Counted from the first letter of the stretch, positions 8,164-18,075 are shown. The stretch: DNA of 64,000 nt from Rouxiella sp. S1S-2 (GCF_009208105.1 NZ_WFKL01000001.1:3844001-3908000); one strand, 5' to 3'. The notes: generated from the letters alone by a model not told the origin. Made by a program: numbers and translations.

Positions 8164-8915
8164 TGAAAATTGTTGAAAACTCCGTCGTGCGTCGAGATCC
8201 AGGCTGCGTAGACAGTGAAGTGATTTTACCGGCTCGCCCCGAATCACTGGCATTTTCCCCGCAGCAAACCGCGCTGATTGTGATTGATATGCAGAACGCC
8301 TATGCGTCACCAGGCGGCTATCTGGATCTCGCGGGCTTTGACGTGTCGCACACGGGGCCGGTTATCGCCAACATCAAACGCGCCGTTTCCGCCGCACGTT
8401 CGGCGGGCATTAAAGTGATTTTCTTCCAGAACGGTTGGGACAATCAGTACGTTGAGGCGGGGGGTGAAGGCTCACCTAATTACCATAAATCAAATGCCTT
8501 GAAAACGATGCGCAAACGCCCTGAGTTGATGGGAAAACTGTTGGCGAAAGGCGACTGGGACTATGACCTGGTCGACGAACTGCAGCCGCAGCCCGGCGAC
8601 ATCGTGCTGCCAAAACCGCGCTACAGTGGCTTCTTTAATACCCAACTCGACAGCCTGCTGCGCAGCTACGGCATTCATCATCTGGTATTTACCGGTATTG
8701 CCACCAACGTCTGCGTGGAATCCACCCTGCGAGACGGCTTCTTCCTTGAGTATTTCAGCGTAGTACTCGAAGACGCAACTCATCAGGCCGGCCCGGAGTT
8801 TGTACAGAAAGCGGCAATCTATAACATTGAAACCTTCTTTGGCTGGGTCTCTAACGTAGATAACTTCTGCAATACCGTGGCAAAAACCAGCGAAAAACTG
8901 AGCCAGATGGCCTAA
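8163..8915 (+). CDS. rutB: Peroxyureidoacrylate/ureidoacrylate amidohydrolase RutB
   Basis: Isochorismatase-like cysteine hydrolase that releases carbamate and 3-aminoacrylate (or its peracid) from the RutA product. 250 residues. The catalytic triad is visible: Asp42 in VIDMQNAY, Lys151 in [10 protein letters not shown], and nucleophile Cys184 in [17 protein letters not shown], preceded by the typical cis-peptide turn. Start ATG overlaps the rutA stop (TAATG). Followed by rutC after 45 bases with its own AAAAGGA site. Confidence 0.95.
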   Translation: MKIVENSVVRRDPGCVDSEVILPARPESLAFSPQQTALIVIDMQNAYASPGGYLDLAGFDVSHTGPVIANIKRAVSAARSAGIKVIFFQNGWDNQYVEAGGEGSPNYHKSNALKTMRKRPELMGKLLAKGDWDYDLVDELQPQPGDIVLPKPRYSGFFNTQLDSLLRSYGIHHLVFTGIATNVCVESTLRDGFFLEYFSVVLEDATHQAGPEFVQKAAIYNIETFFGWVSNVDNFCNTVAKTSEKLSQMA

Positions 8916-8960
8916 TAACGTCGTCTTTGTCCAACAGGTTATTTTAAAAGGATAAGCACC

Positions 8961-9347
8961 ATGCCAAAAAGCATCATCATTCCTGAAGGCACCGGCGTCC
9001 CTATTGCGCCTTTCGTTCCTGGCACAATGGCCGACGGCATCGTTTACGTTTCTGGCACTCTGCCGTTTGATAAAGAGAACAACGTGGTATTTCCGGGAGA
9101 CGCCGCCGCGCAAACCCGCCACGTTTTAGAAACCATTAAAAAGGTGATTGAAACTGCAGGCGGCACAATGGATGACGTCACCTTTAACTCGATTTTCATT
9201 ACTGACTGGAGCAACTACGCGGCGGTTAACACAGTTTATGCCGAATATTTCCCCGGTGAAAAACCGGCGCGTTTCTGTATTCAGTGTGGCCTGGTGAAAC
9301 CAGAGGCTTTAGTAGAAATCGCCTCTATCGCGCACGTGGGCAAATAG
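8961..9347 (+). CDS. rutC: 3-aminoacrylate deaminase RutC (RidA family)
   Basis: YjgF/YER057c/UK114 (RidA) protein of 128 residues. In the Rut pathway it deaminates 3-aminoacrylate to malonic semialdehyde and ammonia. Family marks: [33 protein letters not shown] at the N-terminus, and [26 protein letters not shown] at the C-terminus with the conserved Arg that binds the carboxylate and the RidA-type hydrophobic edge strand. Works as a trimer in the family. ATG behind AAAAGGATAAGC. Confidence 0.95.
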   Translation: MPKSIIIPEGTGVPIAPFVPGTMADGIVYVSGTLPFDKENNVVFPGDAAAQTRHVLETIKKVIETAGGTMDDVTFNSIFITDWSNYAAVNTVYAEYFPGEKPARFCIQCGLVKPEALVEIASIAHVGK

Positions 9348-9378
9348 CCGCGTTGACAACGAATCGAGTGGAACAAGC

Positions 9379-10203
9379 ATGAGTAAAAGCACCTTGTATT
9401 ATAAAATATCGGGAAATACGTCGTCGACGGCGCAAACCGTGGTGCTCTCGTCGGGCCTTGGTGGCGTCAACAGTTTTTGGCAACCGCAGTTGGCGATGCT
9501 GGAAAAGTATTTTCGCGTGGTGGTCTACGATCAATATGGCACCGGCAGCAGTCAGGGTGATGTTCCACCGGGATATCGCATGGAAGATATGGCCGATGAG
9601 TTGGCAGGCTTGCTGAACTCGCTGGAAATAAACCGCTGTCACCTGATTGGCCACGCGCTCGGCGGTATTCTCGGTCTGCATTTGGCCAAGCGTTATCCAG
9701 CGCTGCTTGAAAGTCTGGTCGTCATCAACGGCTGGACGGTGCTCGACAGTCAGACACGTCGCTGCTTTAACGTGCGTCAAAATCTGCTGCTTAACAGCGG
9801 TGTTGAGGCCTATGTCCAAGCGCAGCCGCTGTTTTTATACCCCGCAGACTGGCTTTCTGCACATGCGGATTTATTGCAGCAGGAGCAGCAACATCAGGTT
9901 GCGCACTTCCAAGGCATGGAAAACCTGATGAATCGACTGCAGGCGTTGATGGCTTCAGATCTCAGCGACAGTCTGAGCAGCATTATTACGCCAACGCTGG
10001 CCTTCAGCTGCAAAGATGACCTGCTGGTACCGTGGCATTGTTCTGCCGCGCTGGCGCAAAATCTTCCGCACGGCGAACACGTACAAATGACCTACGGCGG
10101 GCATGCCATGAGTGTGACTGACAGTAAAACGTTTAACCCTATTCTTGAACAATGGCTGCTGCGTTTTGCCCCGCAGGCGCTGGCGGCCAACGACAGTCAA
10201 TAA
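9379..10203 (+). CDS. rutD: Aminoacrylate hydrolase RutD (alpha/beta hydrolase)
   Basis: Alpha/beta-hydrolase fold protein, 274 residues, that speeds hydrolysis of 3-aminoacrylate in vivo. The oxyanion region (SSGLGGVNSFW, 24-34) and C-terminal His segment (YGGHAMSVTD) are normal. The nucleophile elbow reads GHALG (91-95), with Ala where hydrolases carry Ser; E. coli RutD has the same substitution, so this is a family trait and not decay. It lies 31 bases after rutC and 18 before rutE. Confidence 0.94.
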   Translation: MSKSTLYYKISGNTSSTAQTVVLSSGLGGVNSFWQPQLAMLEKYFRVVVYDQYGTGSSQGDVPPGYRMEDMADELAGLLNSLEINRCHLIGHALGGILGLHLAKRYPALLESLVVINGWTVLDSQTRRCFNVRQNLLLNSGVEAYVQAQPLFLYPADWLSAHADLLQQEQQHQVAHFQGMENLMNRLQALMASDLSDSLSSIITPTLAFSCKDDLLVPWHCSAALAQNLPHGEHVQMTYGGHAMSVTDSKTFNPILEQWLLRFAPQALAANDSQ

Positions 10204-10221
10204 TCAACGGAGATAATACGT

Positions 10222-10812
10222 ATGGCCGAAGCATTAATCGATAGCGCACTCGCTACCCTGTTTACCCAGGCGCGCACACAGAACGGCTGGCAGGACACAC
10301 CGGTCAGCGACGAACTGTTAAAACAGGCCTACGACTTGGCGCGCATGGGGCCAACCTCGGCCAACTGCTGCCCGTTGCGGGTGGTTTTTATCCGCAGTAA
10401 AGAGGCGAAAGAAAAACTGGCTCCAGCGCTATCAAGCGGCAATCTGCAAAAAACGCTGAGTGCACCGGTTACCGCTATTTTGGCCTACGATCCGGCATTT
10501 TATGACCTGCTTCCTGAGCTGTACCTGCACGGCGACGCGCGATCGTGGTTTACCTCAAGCCCGGAGTTGGCTCACGAAACGGCGTTTCGCAACGCCAGTT
10601 TACAGGCGGCTTATCTGATTCTCGCGCTGCGATCGCTAGGGCTCGATACCGGCCCGATGTCAGGATTTGACCAAGATAAGGTCAACGAAACCTTTCTGGC
10701 AGCAAGTGGCTGGAAAGCCAATTTCCTGCTAAATATCGGCTATGGCGACAGCAGCAAGGTTTATCCGCGCTCGCCGCGTCTCGACTTTGAGCGGGTGTGT
10801 CAGATTATCTGA
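10222..10812 (+). CDS. rutE: Malonic semialdehyde reductase RutE
   Basis: Nitroreductase-fold flavoprotein of 196 residues that reduces toxic malonic semialdehyde to 3-hydroxypropionate, the excreted carbon end product of the pathway. Seen are the FMN-contacting [20 protein letters not shown] (about 39-58), the internal [33 protein letters not shown] block (about 115-147), and the closing [17 protein letters not shown]. Start ATG behind GGAGATAATACGT. Spaced 18 bases from rutD. Confidence 0.94.
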   Translation: MAEALIDSALATLFTQARTQNGWQDTPVSDELLKQAYDLARMGPTSANCCPLRVVFIRSKEAKEKLAPALSSGNLQKTLSAPVTAILAYDPAFYDLLPELYLHGDARSWFTSSPELAHETAFRNASLQAAYLILALRSLGLDTGPMSGFDQDKVNETFLAASGWKANFLLNIGYGDSSKVYPRSPRLDFERVCQII

Positions 10813-10847
10813 CCCATCGCGTCTGAACAGCGGAGTTAACCTGACCT

Positions 10848-11414
10848 ATGCAAAATCAAAATACTCTTCCCATTAAAGAGTCAAAACAGATGAAAGACTT
10901 GCCGTTGGCCGAGCTTGCCAGCGTCGAAAAACAGGCGTTTCGTGACGCCATGGCACACCTTGGCTCGGCGGTAAACATCATTACTACCGACGGCGCTGCG
11001 GGGCGTGCCGGTTTTACCGCCTCGGCGGTCTGCAGCGTGACGGATTCGCCGCCAACGCTGTTGGTTTGCCTGAACCGTTCAGCTTCGGTTTATCCCGTTT
11101 TCCAGCAAAATCAGGTGCTGTGCGTTAACACGCTTTCGGACCGTCACGAGTCACTCTCCAACCTATTTGGCGGTAAAACGCCGATGGAAACGCGATTCGC
11201 AGCAGCAGAATGGGTCGCGATGGCCACCGGTTCTCCCGCGTTGCAAGGCGCACTGACCTCGTTCGACTGCCGTGTGAGTCAGGTCACCAGTATCGGCACG
11301 CACGACGTTTTATTTTGTGAAGTTATTGATATTTTACGCAGCGATGACAGCCATGGATTGGTCTATTTTGACCGACGCTATCACCCTTTGATACGTCAAC
11401 AAGCACCGGTCTGA
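10848..11414 (+). CDS. rutF: FMN reductase RutF (NADH:flavin oxidoreductase)
   Basis: Flavin reductase-like (split barrel) protein, 188 residues, that supplies reduced FMN to RutA. Domain marks: [46 protein letters not shown] (about 29-73) and the C-terminal [16 protein letters not shown]...[11 protein letters not shown]. The first 25 residues are a variable tail; an internal ATG at codon 15 ([14 protein letters not shown]) could also serve. ATG 10848 has GGAGTTAACCTGACCT upstream. Confidence 0.93.
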   Translation: MQNQNTLPIKESKQMKDLPLAELASVEKQAFRDAMAHLGSAVNIITTDGAAGRAGFTASAVCSVTDSPPTLLVCLNRSASVYPVFQQNQVLCVNTLSDRHESLSNLFGGKTPMETRFAAAEWVAMATGSPALQGALTSFDCRVSQVTSIGTHDVLFCEVIDILRSDDSHGLVYFDRRYHPLIRQQAPV

Positions 11415-11472
11415 AGTTCAGGCCATTCCCCTGTTTTTATCTTATAGATAGTAACAAGACGTGGAGAAGATG

Positions 11473-12801
11473 ATGGCGAATACCTGGTTTCCTCATTGGC
11501 GTAAACGAACAGGCAGTCTGGAAGGTGCAGTGATAGCACCGGACGAGCGGTTACCCTTAGGCTCGACGCTTATCATGGGATTACAACACGTGGTGGCGAT
11601 GTTTGGTGCTACCGTGTTAATGCCCCTGTTGATGGGCTTTGATGCCAACATGTCGATTTTGATGTCCGGCATTGGCACCCTGCTGTTCTTTATTATCGTC
11701 GGTGGTCGCATACCGAGTTATCTGGGGTCCAGCGCCTCATTTGTTGGGTTGGTTATTGCGGTTACTGGTTACAGCGGTCACGGCCCCAATCCGAATATTG
11801 CCCTCGCATTGGGGGGCATTATCGCCTGCGGTGCGCTGTATACGCTGATTGGCTTTGTGGTCATGGCTATCGGCACCCGCTGGATAGAAAAACTTATGCC
11901 CCCGGTAGTTACGGGTGCCGTGGTGATGGCGATTGGCCTCAATTTGGCACCGATTGCGGTGGGCAGCGTGGCGTCTTCGATGTTTGACAGCTGGATGGCG
12001 GTAGTGACTGTGCTGTGCATCGGTGGCGTAGCGGTCTTTACTCGCGGACTGGTGCAGCGGTTGATGCTGCTGTTGGGACTTATCGCGGCCTACGCTATCT
12101 ATTTTGTTATCACCAACGTACTAGGATTAGGCAAACCCATCGACTTTAGCGGCATCGCGAGTGCAGCCTGGCTGGGTATGCCGAGCTTTACCGCGCCGGT
12201 GTTTGACAGCCATGCGATGATACTGATTGCGCCGGTCGCGGTGATTTTAATCGCCGAAAACCTGGGCCATATTAAAGCTGTAGCGGGAATGACCGGTAAA
12301 AATCTCGATCCATACCTCGGTCGCGCCTTCGTCGGCGACGGACTGGCGACGATGCTTTCAGCCTCGGCGGGTGGCACCGGGGTGACCACCTACGCTGAAA
12401 ATATTGGCGTAATGGCGGTAACCAAGATTTACTCGACGCTGATTTTCGTTGCGGCGGCAGTGTTTGCCATTCTGTTGGGCTTCTCTCCCAAATTTGGTGC
12501 ACTGATCCACACCATTCCAGGTCCAGTATTGGGCGGCGCATCTATCGTGGTGTTCGGTCTCATTGCGGTAGCAGGCGCACGTATCTGGCTACAGAATAAC
12601 GTTGATTTGAACCAGAATGGCAACCTGATTATGGTCGCAGTGACGCTTGTACTGGGGGCTGGCAACTTCTCACTGACCTTTGGCGGTTTCACTATGGGCG
12701 GTATCGGCACGGCGACCTTCGGCGCAATTTTGCTGAACGCACTGCTCAAAAATAGAAAGATTAACGTTGTTGGCACAGATACTGCATTAAAAGATAACTG
12801 A
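11473..12801 (+). CDS. rutG: Uracil/pyrimidine permease RutG
   Basis: Nucleobase:cation symporter-2 (UraA/PbuX family) importing uracil, thymine or xanthine-like bases for the Rut pathway. 442 residues from ATG 11473; an upstream GTG/ATG (11461/11470) lies inside the ribosome binding site GTGGAGAAG, which fixes this start. About 14 membrane segments. The family signature LIAPVAVILIAENLGHIKAVAGMTGKNLDPYLGRAF and the GGTGVTTYAENIGVMA motif contain the Glu residues that bind substrate. Last gene of the operon, followed by a terminator. Confidence 0.95.
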   Translation: MANTWFPHWRKRTGSLEGAVIAPDERLPLGSTLIMGLQHVVAMFGATVLMPLLMGFDANMSILMSGIGTLLFFIIVGGRIPSYLGSSASFVGLVIAVTGYSGHGPNPNIALALGGIIACGALYTLIGFVVMAIGTRWIEKLMPPVVTGAVVMAIGLNLAPIAVGSVASSMFDSWMAVVTVLCIGGVAVFTRGLVQRLMLLLGLIAAYAIYFVITNVLGLGKPIDFSGIASAAWLGMPSFTAPVFDSHAMILIAPVAVILIAENLGHIKAVAGMTGKNLDPYLGRAFVGDGLATMLSASAGGTGVTTYAENIGVMAVTKIYSTLIFVAAAVFAILLGFSPKFGALIHTIPGPVLGGASIVVFGLIAVAGARIWLQNNVDLNQNGNLIMVAVTLVLGAGNFSLTFGGFTMGGIGTATFGAILLNALLKNRKINVVGTDTALKDN

Positions 12802-12841
12802 CGACCTCAGTTTCTCCTTAGCTCATCAAATTTGATGATCG

Positions 12842-12888
12842 CCAGCGGTTATTCGGTCCACCCGTCCGATTTAACCGCTGGTTTTTTT
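12842..12888 (+). terminator. Terminator of the rut operon
   Basis: Stem CCAGCGGTT/AACCGCTGG (12842-12850, 12873-12881) with an inner TCGG/CCGA pair and a seven-T run. Confidence 0.85.
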
Positions 12889-12961
12889 CTTTTTAAACCC
12901 CAAATACTTCTCAGATTCAACGGCATACGCCTAGCCCGATTCGCGAAAAATAACACAAAGG

Positions 12962-13156
12962 TTACCCCTTCGCATCTTGCGGAAACTCGGAATCAGTGCC
13001 CACTTCAGGCAGGTCGTCCAACTGCGGACGAATGCCCTCGGAAATGTAATCCTTGGCCGCTTTAATCTGTTCGTTACCCTGTTCGTCGCGTACTAAAACG
13101 TGTTTGATGGTGCCATCCTGTAAAATTTCGCGATGGATCCCGGTAAACTGTGCCAT
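12962..13156 (-). CDS. Small hypothetical protein, 64 aa
   Basis: Not recognised by name. MAQFTGIHREILQDGTIKHV, then alternating charged and hydrophobic residues (VLVRDEQGNEQIKAAKDYISEGIRP) and an acidic tail. No signal, membrane segment or Cys. Support for translation: AAAAAGGATACAGAC before ATG 13156 puts AAGGA at 7 bases, and the next in-frame ATG upstream (13174) overlaps that site and is excluded. It is convergent with rutG and divergent from cvrA. Its composition (beta-strand pattern then helix) suggests a small soluble single-domain protein. Confidence 0.65.
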   Translation of the reverse strand: MAQFTGIHREILQDGTIKHVLVRDEQGNEQIKAAKDYISEGIRPQLDDLPEVGTDSEFPQDAKG

Positions 13157-13397
13157 GTCTGTATCCTTTTTCAAATTAGATAACTATAAGCATAGCTTTT
13201 CTCGGGCTTTCGTGGCTCGGCACACTGAAATCAATGAGTAAAAGTTGATAATAACGCATGAGCTATAAGACCGGCTCATTGCCTAATAAAAATCCAAATT
13301 TTAGCCAGCGCCCGTCACTAATTCCTGTTAAATTAATCATCTAGTAATTGGCACAATTACTGCATTATCGCCGCAATATTCACAGGAGAACGACAAA

Positions 13398-15125
13398 TTG
13401 GATGCGAGTACTATCAACACACTTTTTTTTATTGGCGCACTGTTGGTAGCAGCGAGTATTCTGCTTAGCTCGCTTTCTTCCCGCCTCGGGATCCCTATTT
13501 TGGTCATCTTTTTGGCCATCGGTATGCTGGCTGGCGTAGACGGTATCGGCGGCATCGCTTTTGATAACTATCCCGCAGCCTATCTGGTGAGCAACCTGGC
13601 ATTGGCGGTGATTTTACTCGACGGCGGAATGCGTACCCGCGCCTCGTCATTTCGCGTCGCATTATGGCCCGCTCTCTCGCTGGCCACCGTCGGCGTACTG
13701 ATTACCGCGGGCCTCACCGGGCTGGCAGCGGCCTGGCTTTTCCATATCAATCTCATGCAGGGACTGCTGATTGGCGCCATTATCGGCTCGACCGACGCGG
13801 CCGCCGTATTTTCGCTAATCGGAGGCAAAGGTCTCAATGAGCGCGTGAGCGCAACGCTTGAAATCGAATCGGGCAGCAATGACCCGATGGCGGTATTTCT
13901 GACTATTACCCTAATAGACATGATAGCCAAGGGTGAACACGGCCTGAGCTGGATGTTCCTGATTGACGTCGTGCGCCAGTTTGGCCTCGGCATAGCCTTC
14001 GGGCTGGGCGGCGGCTGGTTATTACAGCAGCTAATAAACCGCGTCACCTTACCTACAGGCCTTTATCCGCTGCTGGCTTTCAGCGGCGGGCTGCTGGTAT
14101 ATGCCGCCACCGTTGCGCTCGACGGCAGTGGCATTTTGGCGGTTTATCTTTGCGGTTTGATGCTAGGCAACCTTCCTGTACGTAACAAACACGGCATCAT
14201 GCAAACCTTTGACGGACTGGCGTGGCTGAGCCAAATAGCCATGTTTCTGGTGCTGGGGCTGTTACTGACGCCCAGCGATCTGCTGCCAATTGCGATTTCC
14301 GCGCTGGCCCTGTCGCTGTGGATGATTCTGTTTGCCCGCCCGCTCTCAGTGTTTGTTGGCCTGTTACCGTTCAAAAACTTTACCCTGAGGGAAAGATTCT
14401 TTATCTCTTGGGTCGGCCTGCGCGGCGCGGTGCCGATCATTCTGGCAGTGTTTCCGATGATGGCCGGCCTCCCACAGGCGCATCTTTATTTCAACGTCGC
14501 GTTCTTTATCGTGCTGGTTTCGCTGCTGCTGCAAGGAACGTCGCTCGGCTTCGCGGCTAAAAAAGCCAAGGTCATTATTCCGCCAGCCCCTGCGCCCATT
14601 TCTCGCGTCGGCCTCGATATTGATATTTATACTCAGTGGGAGCACTTTATTTATCAGCTTGGCTCAGAAAAATGGTGCGTGGGTGCAGCGTTGCGCGATC
14701 TGAAAATGCCGAAGGAAACGCGTATTGCCGCCCTGTTCCGCGGCACCGTGATGCTGCACCCGACCGGCAGCACGCGCCTTAAAGAGGGCGATATTCTTTG
14801 CGTAATCGGACAAGAAAAAGATTTGCCAGAGCTCGGTAAACTGTTCAGCGATACCAATGCCGTGGTCATCGATGACCGCTTCTTCGGGGATTTTATTTTG
14901 GAAGCCGATGCACCCTTGGAGGCGATTTCCCAGCTTTATGGTTTAAATCTTGATGAGGCAATCGACAAAACGCTGTCGCTTGGCCACTTTGTTATTCAGC
15001 TTTTGGGCGGTGAGCCGGTAATCGGTGACCACATCGAGTGGGACGGTCTGACGTGGACCATTGCCGAAATGGAAGGCAAGCGGGTAAGTAAAGTTGGGGT
15101 GCGTATCGTCACACAACAGGCTTAA
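13398..15125 (+). CDS. cvrA: K+/H+ antiporter CvrA (NhaP2)
   Basis: CPA1-family cation/proton antiporter of the inner membrane, thought to expel K+ and protect at low osmolarity. 575 residues. The first ~390 form about 12-13 membrane segments, with the ion-site motif [18 protein letters not shown] and [12 protein letters not shown] and the [14 protein letters not shown] loop. The C-terminus carries a cytosolic TrkA-C-like RCK segment ([22 protein letters not shown]...[14 protein letters not shown]). TTG is the start, with AGGAGA 10-15 bases before it; E. coli CvrA also begins MDATTI at this point. Ends in a terminator. Confidence 0.95.
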   Translation: MDASTINTLFFIGALLVAASILLSSLSSRLGIPILVIFLAIGMLAGVDGIGGIAFDNYPAAYLVSNLALAVILLDGGMRTRASSFRVALWPALSLATVGVLITAGLTGLAAAWLFHINLMQGLLIGAIIGSTDAAAVFSLIGGKGLNERVSATLEIESGSNDPMAVFLTITLIDMIAKGEHGLSWMFLIDVVRQFGLGIAFGLGGGWLLQQLINRVTLPTGLYPLLAFSGGLLVYAATVALDGSGILAVYLCGLMLGNLPVRNKHGIMQTFDGLAWLSQIAMFLVLGLLLTPSDLLPIAISALALSLWMILFARPLSVFVGLLPFKNFTLRERFFISWVGLRGAVPIILAVFPMMAGLPQAHLYFNVAFFIVLVSLLLQGTSLGFAAKKAKVIIPPAPAPISRVGLDIDIYTQWEHFIYQLGSEKWCVGAALRDLKMPKETRIAALFRGTVMLHPTGSTRLKEGDILCVIGQEKDLPELGKLFSDTNAVVIDDRFFGDFILEADAPLEAISQLYGLNLDEAIDKTLSLGHFVIQLLGGEPVIGDHIEWDGLTWTIAEMEGKRVSKVGVRIVTQQA

Positions 15126-15158
15126 TGACGGATTAACCCACTGAGTGATGATGATAAA

Positions 15159-15186
15159 AAAACCTGCCGGAATGGCAGGTTTTTTC
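15159..15186 (+). terminator. Terminator after cvrA
   Basis: Stem AACCTGCC/GGCAGGTT (15161-15168, 15174-15181) with a GGAAT loop and T run to 15186. Confidence 0.85.
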
Positions 15187-15204
15187 TTTGCTAACTGAGG
15201 CAAA

Positions 15205-15233
15205 TCACCGCCAAAGCGAGATTGGCGGTGATT
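15205..15233. terminator. 11-bp inverted repeat downstream of osmE
   Basis: Perfect inverted repeat ATCACCGCCAA/TTGGCGGTGAT with a 7-base loop. It lies just past the osmE stop on the minus strand; the T tract there is weak (TTTGCC), so it may be a transcript-end hairpin and not a strong terminator. Confidence 0.5.
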
Positions 15234-15239
15234 TAGCGA

Positions 15240-15572
15240 TTAACTACCTGACTGCGGGTCTTTATCGTAGTCAGAACAGGTCTGATAACCTTTATTCAAC
15301 ACGTGGCCGGTGTCGTTGAAGCTAACGAAGTAAGTCTGTGCCTTACCATCACGTGGGGCAACGGCATAAGTCTGACAAGTACCCTTGGCGTGAATTAGGG
15401 TCGCTTCGGTTGATGGTGGGCCGGCAATCGCACGTACCTGCGCTCTTGTCATCCCGACTTTGACGTCGCTGACTACAGGCTCTTTAACATAGCTCGCCGC
15501 GCGGTCATAAGTCTGACAACCCGCAAGCACTGAAACCGCTGTAGCAACCATAATCAACATTTTCTTATTCAT
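15240..15572 (-). CDS. osmE: Osmotically inducible lipoprotein OsmE
   Basis: Small envelope lipoprotein of the SmpA/BamE fold, 110 residues. Signal peptide with lipobox LAGC, lipidated Cys near residue 19. The mature part has the BamE-like VKVGMTRAQVRAIAGPP and two more Cys (GTCQTYAV, YQTCSDYD) as in E. coli OsmE, which it matches along its length. Ribosome binding site GGAGGAG before ATG is strong. Role in osmotic or stationary-phase stress is from E. coli; function unknown. Confidence 0.93.
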   Translation of the reverse strand: MNKKMLIMVATAVSVLAGCQTYDRAASYVKEPVVSDVKVGMTRAQVRAIAGPPSTEATLIHAKGTCQTYAVAPRDGKAQTYFVSFNDTGHVLNKGYQTCSDYDKDPQSGS

Positions 15573-15865
15573 GACTTCTCCTCCAGAAGTGCTTTATGTC
15601 TTTTAAAGGTAGAAGAAAATGGTCCTTAATCAAATTTGTAATACTTTTATTTGTTGATTTTGGCCAGATTTCAGTTTTTTCTGATAAATCTCTGACGCAG
15701 AGCGCTAAAAAAACGTCAATTTGTCTGTTGATTTTTCGTGATATTCACTGGATTTTGATCTATACCTGATGAAGGTAAGTTATTGAGATTCATGCTGACT
15801 GATGAAGATTTACCCATCAGAAAGGGCTGTTTTTAAATTATCCTCGCAGACAGGGAGCCGTGCCA

Positions 15866-16489
15866 ATGCAGCTGGATCGACGTCGCTTTTGTACTTTTAT
15901 CGGTTTAATTCCTTTAATGGCGCTGTCGCGTTGGAGCATTGCGGAGCCGAGAGAGGTGGCTATGGAGACTTTGTACATCACTAAATCGGACGGCGGCGTG
16001 CCCAATAGTCCTTTGCCGGTGCTGATTTATCACCATGTTATTGCCCCCGAAGCCGTAGACAACGCCGATTATCTCGAGCATCTCTTTACCACCAACGGCT
16101 GGCCGCCCCAATGGCGCTATGGCGTTTACCCTTTCACGCATTTTCACAGTAATACCCCCGAAGCGCTGGGCGTATTCGCAGGCTCGGCCAAGCTGCAGTT
16201 GGGCGGTGAGAAAGGCAATATTATTCAGGTTAACGTGGGGGATGTTTTGCTGCTGCCTGCTGGAGTGGGACACAAGCAGGTTTCGGCCGACGAGAATTTT
16301 ATGATGGTGGGGGCTTATCCGCCAAACGTGACTGCCGATTTGTGTCACGATGACGTAGCCAAACTGGCAGTGCGCACCAAAGCCGTAGCGAAAGTTCCGC
16401 TGCCCGAGACAGACCCCGTTACCGGCCACTCAGAAGGCAGCATGCTTTTATGGCATCAGGCGTCAGAACAGAGTAAGAACAAGAAATAG
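15866..16489 (+). CDS. YjlB-like cupin protein, possible Tat export signal
   Basis: Cupin of the YjlB family. Conserved stretches are YGVYPFTHFHSNTPEALGVFAGSAKLQLGGE (metal ligands FHFHS, about 91-95, then Glu), NVGDVLLLPAGVGHKQVSADE and FMMVGAYPP. Family members are about 165 residues; here 207, because of an N-terminal segment DRRRFCTFIGLIPLMALSRWSIA, which reads as a twin-arginine signal. GTG at 15860 and ATG at 15866 (behind GGGAG) both open it; an internal ATG at 15962 behind GAGAGGTGG would give the normal cytosolic length. The true start is undecided. Substrate unknown. Confidence 0.8.
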   Translation: MQLDRRRFCTFIGLIPLMALSRWSIAEPREVAMETLYITKSDGGVPNSPLPVLIYHHVIAPEAVDNADYLEHLFTTNGWPPQWRYGVYPFTHFHSNTPEALGVFAGSAKLQLGGEKGNIIQVNVGDVLLLPAGVGHKQVSADENFMMVGAYPPNVTADLCHDDVAKLAVRTKAVAKVPLPETDPVTGHSEGSMLLWHQASEQSKNKK

Positions 16490-16536
16490 TCAAAAGTGGC
16501 CTTGTAGCCACTTTTCAGACGCTATAAAAAATCGTA

Positions 16537-17865
16537 CTAAAGCCAGTGTTGAGCACGAATCAGCTCGCCGTCGGTAAAGCGAGAAAAGCGAAAAGGCGCT
16601 GCATCGACAATAGGCTCCCTGCCCTGAACCAAATCCGCCATGAGTTGACCCGCCGCAGGTGCAATCCCAAAACCATGACCAGAAAAACCGGTTGCAACAA
16701 AGAGTCCTGACACGCTGCCTACGCCAGAAATCACCGGGATCGCATCGGGCAGCGTATCAATTAGCCCAGCCCAGCTTTGCGCCACCTGCAAATTATCAAA
16801 TACCGGCAGTGCCTTTCTGAGGTCGACAACCATTTGCCCGAGGGCGGACCGGTCAGGTGCAGGATCCAATATGCGAATACGTTCATAAATCGAGACTTTA
16901 TCTGCCTGCCCCGGCTTCCAGCACAGCGCTTCTTCAATAAAACGCTGACCAAGTCGAAGCTGCAGTGAACGACGCTCTACTTTGAAAGCAGGCATAAATT
17001 GACGCATAAAACGCAGCGAATCAGGAGTAATATCCACCACGTTGCTGGCTGCACTGGCAACGGTCCAGCCACCGTCCAGACGTTTACGAATTGCCACACT
17101 GCCAAGGCTGACACAGGAGGAGATATCTGCCTCTAGCGGCCGAGTGCGCAAGACGGTCGATAATACTTTAAGCTGCGGAATTTCAACGCCACAACCCTGT
17201 AAAAGCAGTCGCGACCAGGCACCGCCTGCGACGACTACAGACTGACAGCTTATGGCGCCATGCTCGGTAATTACCTGACTCACTCTTCCCGCACTGCGTT
17301 CTATGCTACGCACCGCGCAGTGCTGCTGGAGGTTGAGACCCGCATCCATTGCCGCCATTGCCATGGCTGGTGTGGCTTTTTGTGGTTCGGCTCGCCCGTC
17401 AGCCTCAGTAAAGAGTGCTCCAGCGAAGTCTGATGTCAGGCCAGGGACTCTATCCGCCAACTGTGAGCGTGAGAGCATTTGGCTATTGATATCATAGTGC
17501 TTAGCCTCAGCAATCCATCTCAAATGCCGCTCGCGCTGCTCTTCGCTGCGTGAGCTGTAAATAATTCCCTGACGACGAAATCCCGTTTCGCGCCCGGTAG
17601 TGTGATTCATGGATTCCCACAGCCTCATACTGGCATTGATCAGCGGTAGTTCACGTATATCCCGACCAGTTCGGCGACACCAACCCCAGTTTCGGCTCGA
17701 CTGTTCGGCGGCAACAGTGCCCTTTTCAAGCAATACCGTACTGACACCTTGCTTCACCAACGCCAGCGCAGTAGCAACCCCGACGATTCCTCCACCAATA
17801 ACCACCACTTCGGCCTGCGTTGGGAAATGCACGGAAGAGGTCACCAAATCTACGCTCGGTCCCAT
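16537..17865 (-). CDS. FAD-dependent D-amino-acid dehydrogenase/oxidase-like protein (DAO family)
   Basis: Soluble flavoenzyme of the DAO superfamily, 442 residues. FAD-binding dinucleotide fold VVVIGGGIVGVATALALVKQGVSTVLLEKG near residues 20-49, with RNWGWCRR following, and the C-terminal PDAIPVISGVGSVSGLFVATGFSGHGFGIAPAAGQL. It resembles glycine oxidase, DadA-like and opine/putative amine oxidases; the substrate cannot be read from sequence. No partner subunit lies near. ATG 17865 is preferred over a TTG at 17877 because GAGGTGG precedes it. Its end is 48 bases from the cupin stop, convergent. Confidence 0.83.
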   Translation of the reverse strand: MGPSVDLVTSSVHFPTQAEVVVIGGGIVGVATALALVKQGVSTVLLEKGTVAAEQSSRNWGWCRRTGRDIRELPLINASMRLWESMNHTTGRETGFRRQGIIYSSRSEEQRERHLRWIAEAKHYDINSQMLSRSQLADRVPGLTSDFAGALFTEADGRAEPQKATPAMAMAAMDAGLNLQQHCAVRSIERSAGRVSQVITEHGAISCQSVVVAGGAWSRLLLQGCGVEIPQLKVLSTVLRTRPLEADISSCVSLGSVAIRKRLDGGWTVASAASNVVDITPDSLRFMRQFMPAFKVERRSLQLRLGQRFIEEALCWKPGQADKVSIYERIRILDPAPDRSALGQMVVDLRKALPVFDNLQVAQSWAGLIDTLPDAIPVISGVGSVSGLFVATGFSGHGFGIAPAAGQLMADLVQGREPIVDAAPFRFSRFTDGELIRAQHWL

Positions 17866-18028
17866 TAACCACCTCAATTTAGACGTTAAATTATGATTAA
17901 TACCGGTCTTTGAAGGGCTAGCTTACAGGAATTTTAATCGTATTGGGGGGAGTGAGTGTAAAGGTACAGATTCGAACAGGGATCGAGTCGGAAACTCTAT
18001 CAGGAGCACATCGAGATAAAATACAGAC

Positions 18029-18062
18029 GAAAAAAAAAGCTGCTAATTGCTTAGCAGCTTTT
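18029..18062 (-). terminator. Terminator of tRNA-Ser copy 1
   Basis: On the minus strand AAAGCTGCTAA/TTAGCAGCTTT (loop GCAA) followed by eight T. Ends 14 bases from the tRNA 3' end. Confidence 0.8.
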
Positions 18063-18075
18063 CTTCTGTTGTTTA

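Noticed and set aside
7378..8310. Long open frame antisense to rutA and the start of rutB
   Set aside because: Caused by codon bias of the real genes; no family similarity and no ribosome binding site.
17940..18020. GATTCGAAC-like T-loop suggesting a third, degraded tRNA
   Set aside because: The flanking bases cannot form a T-arm or acceptor stem.
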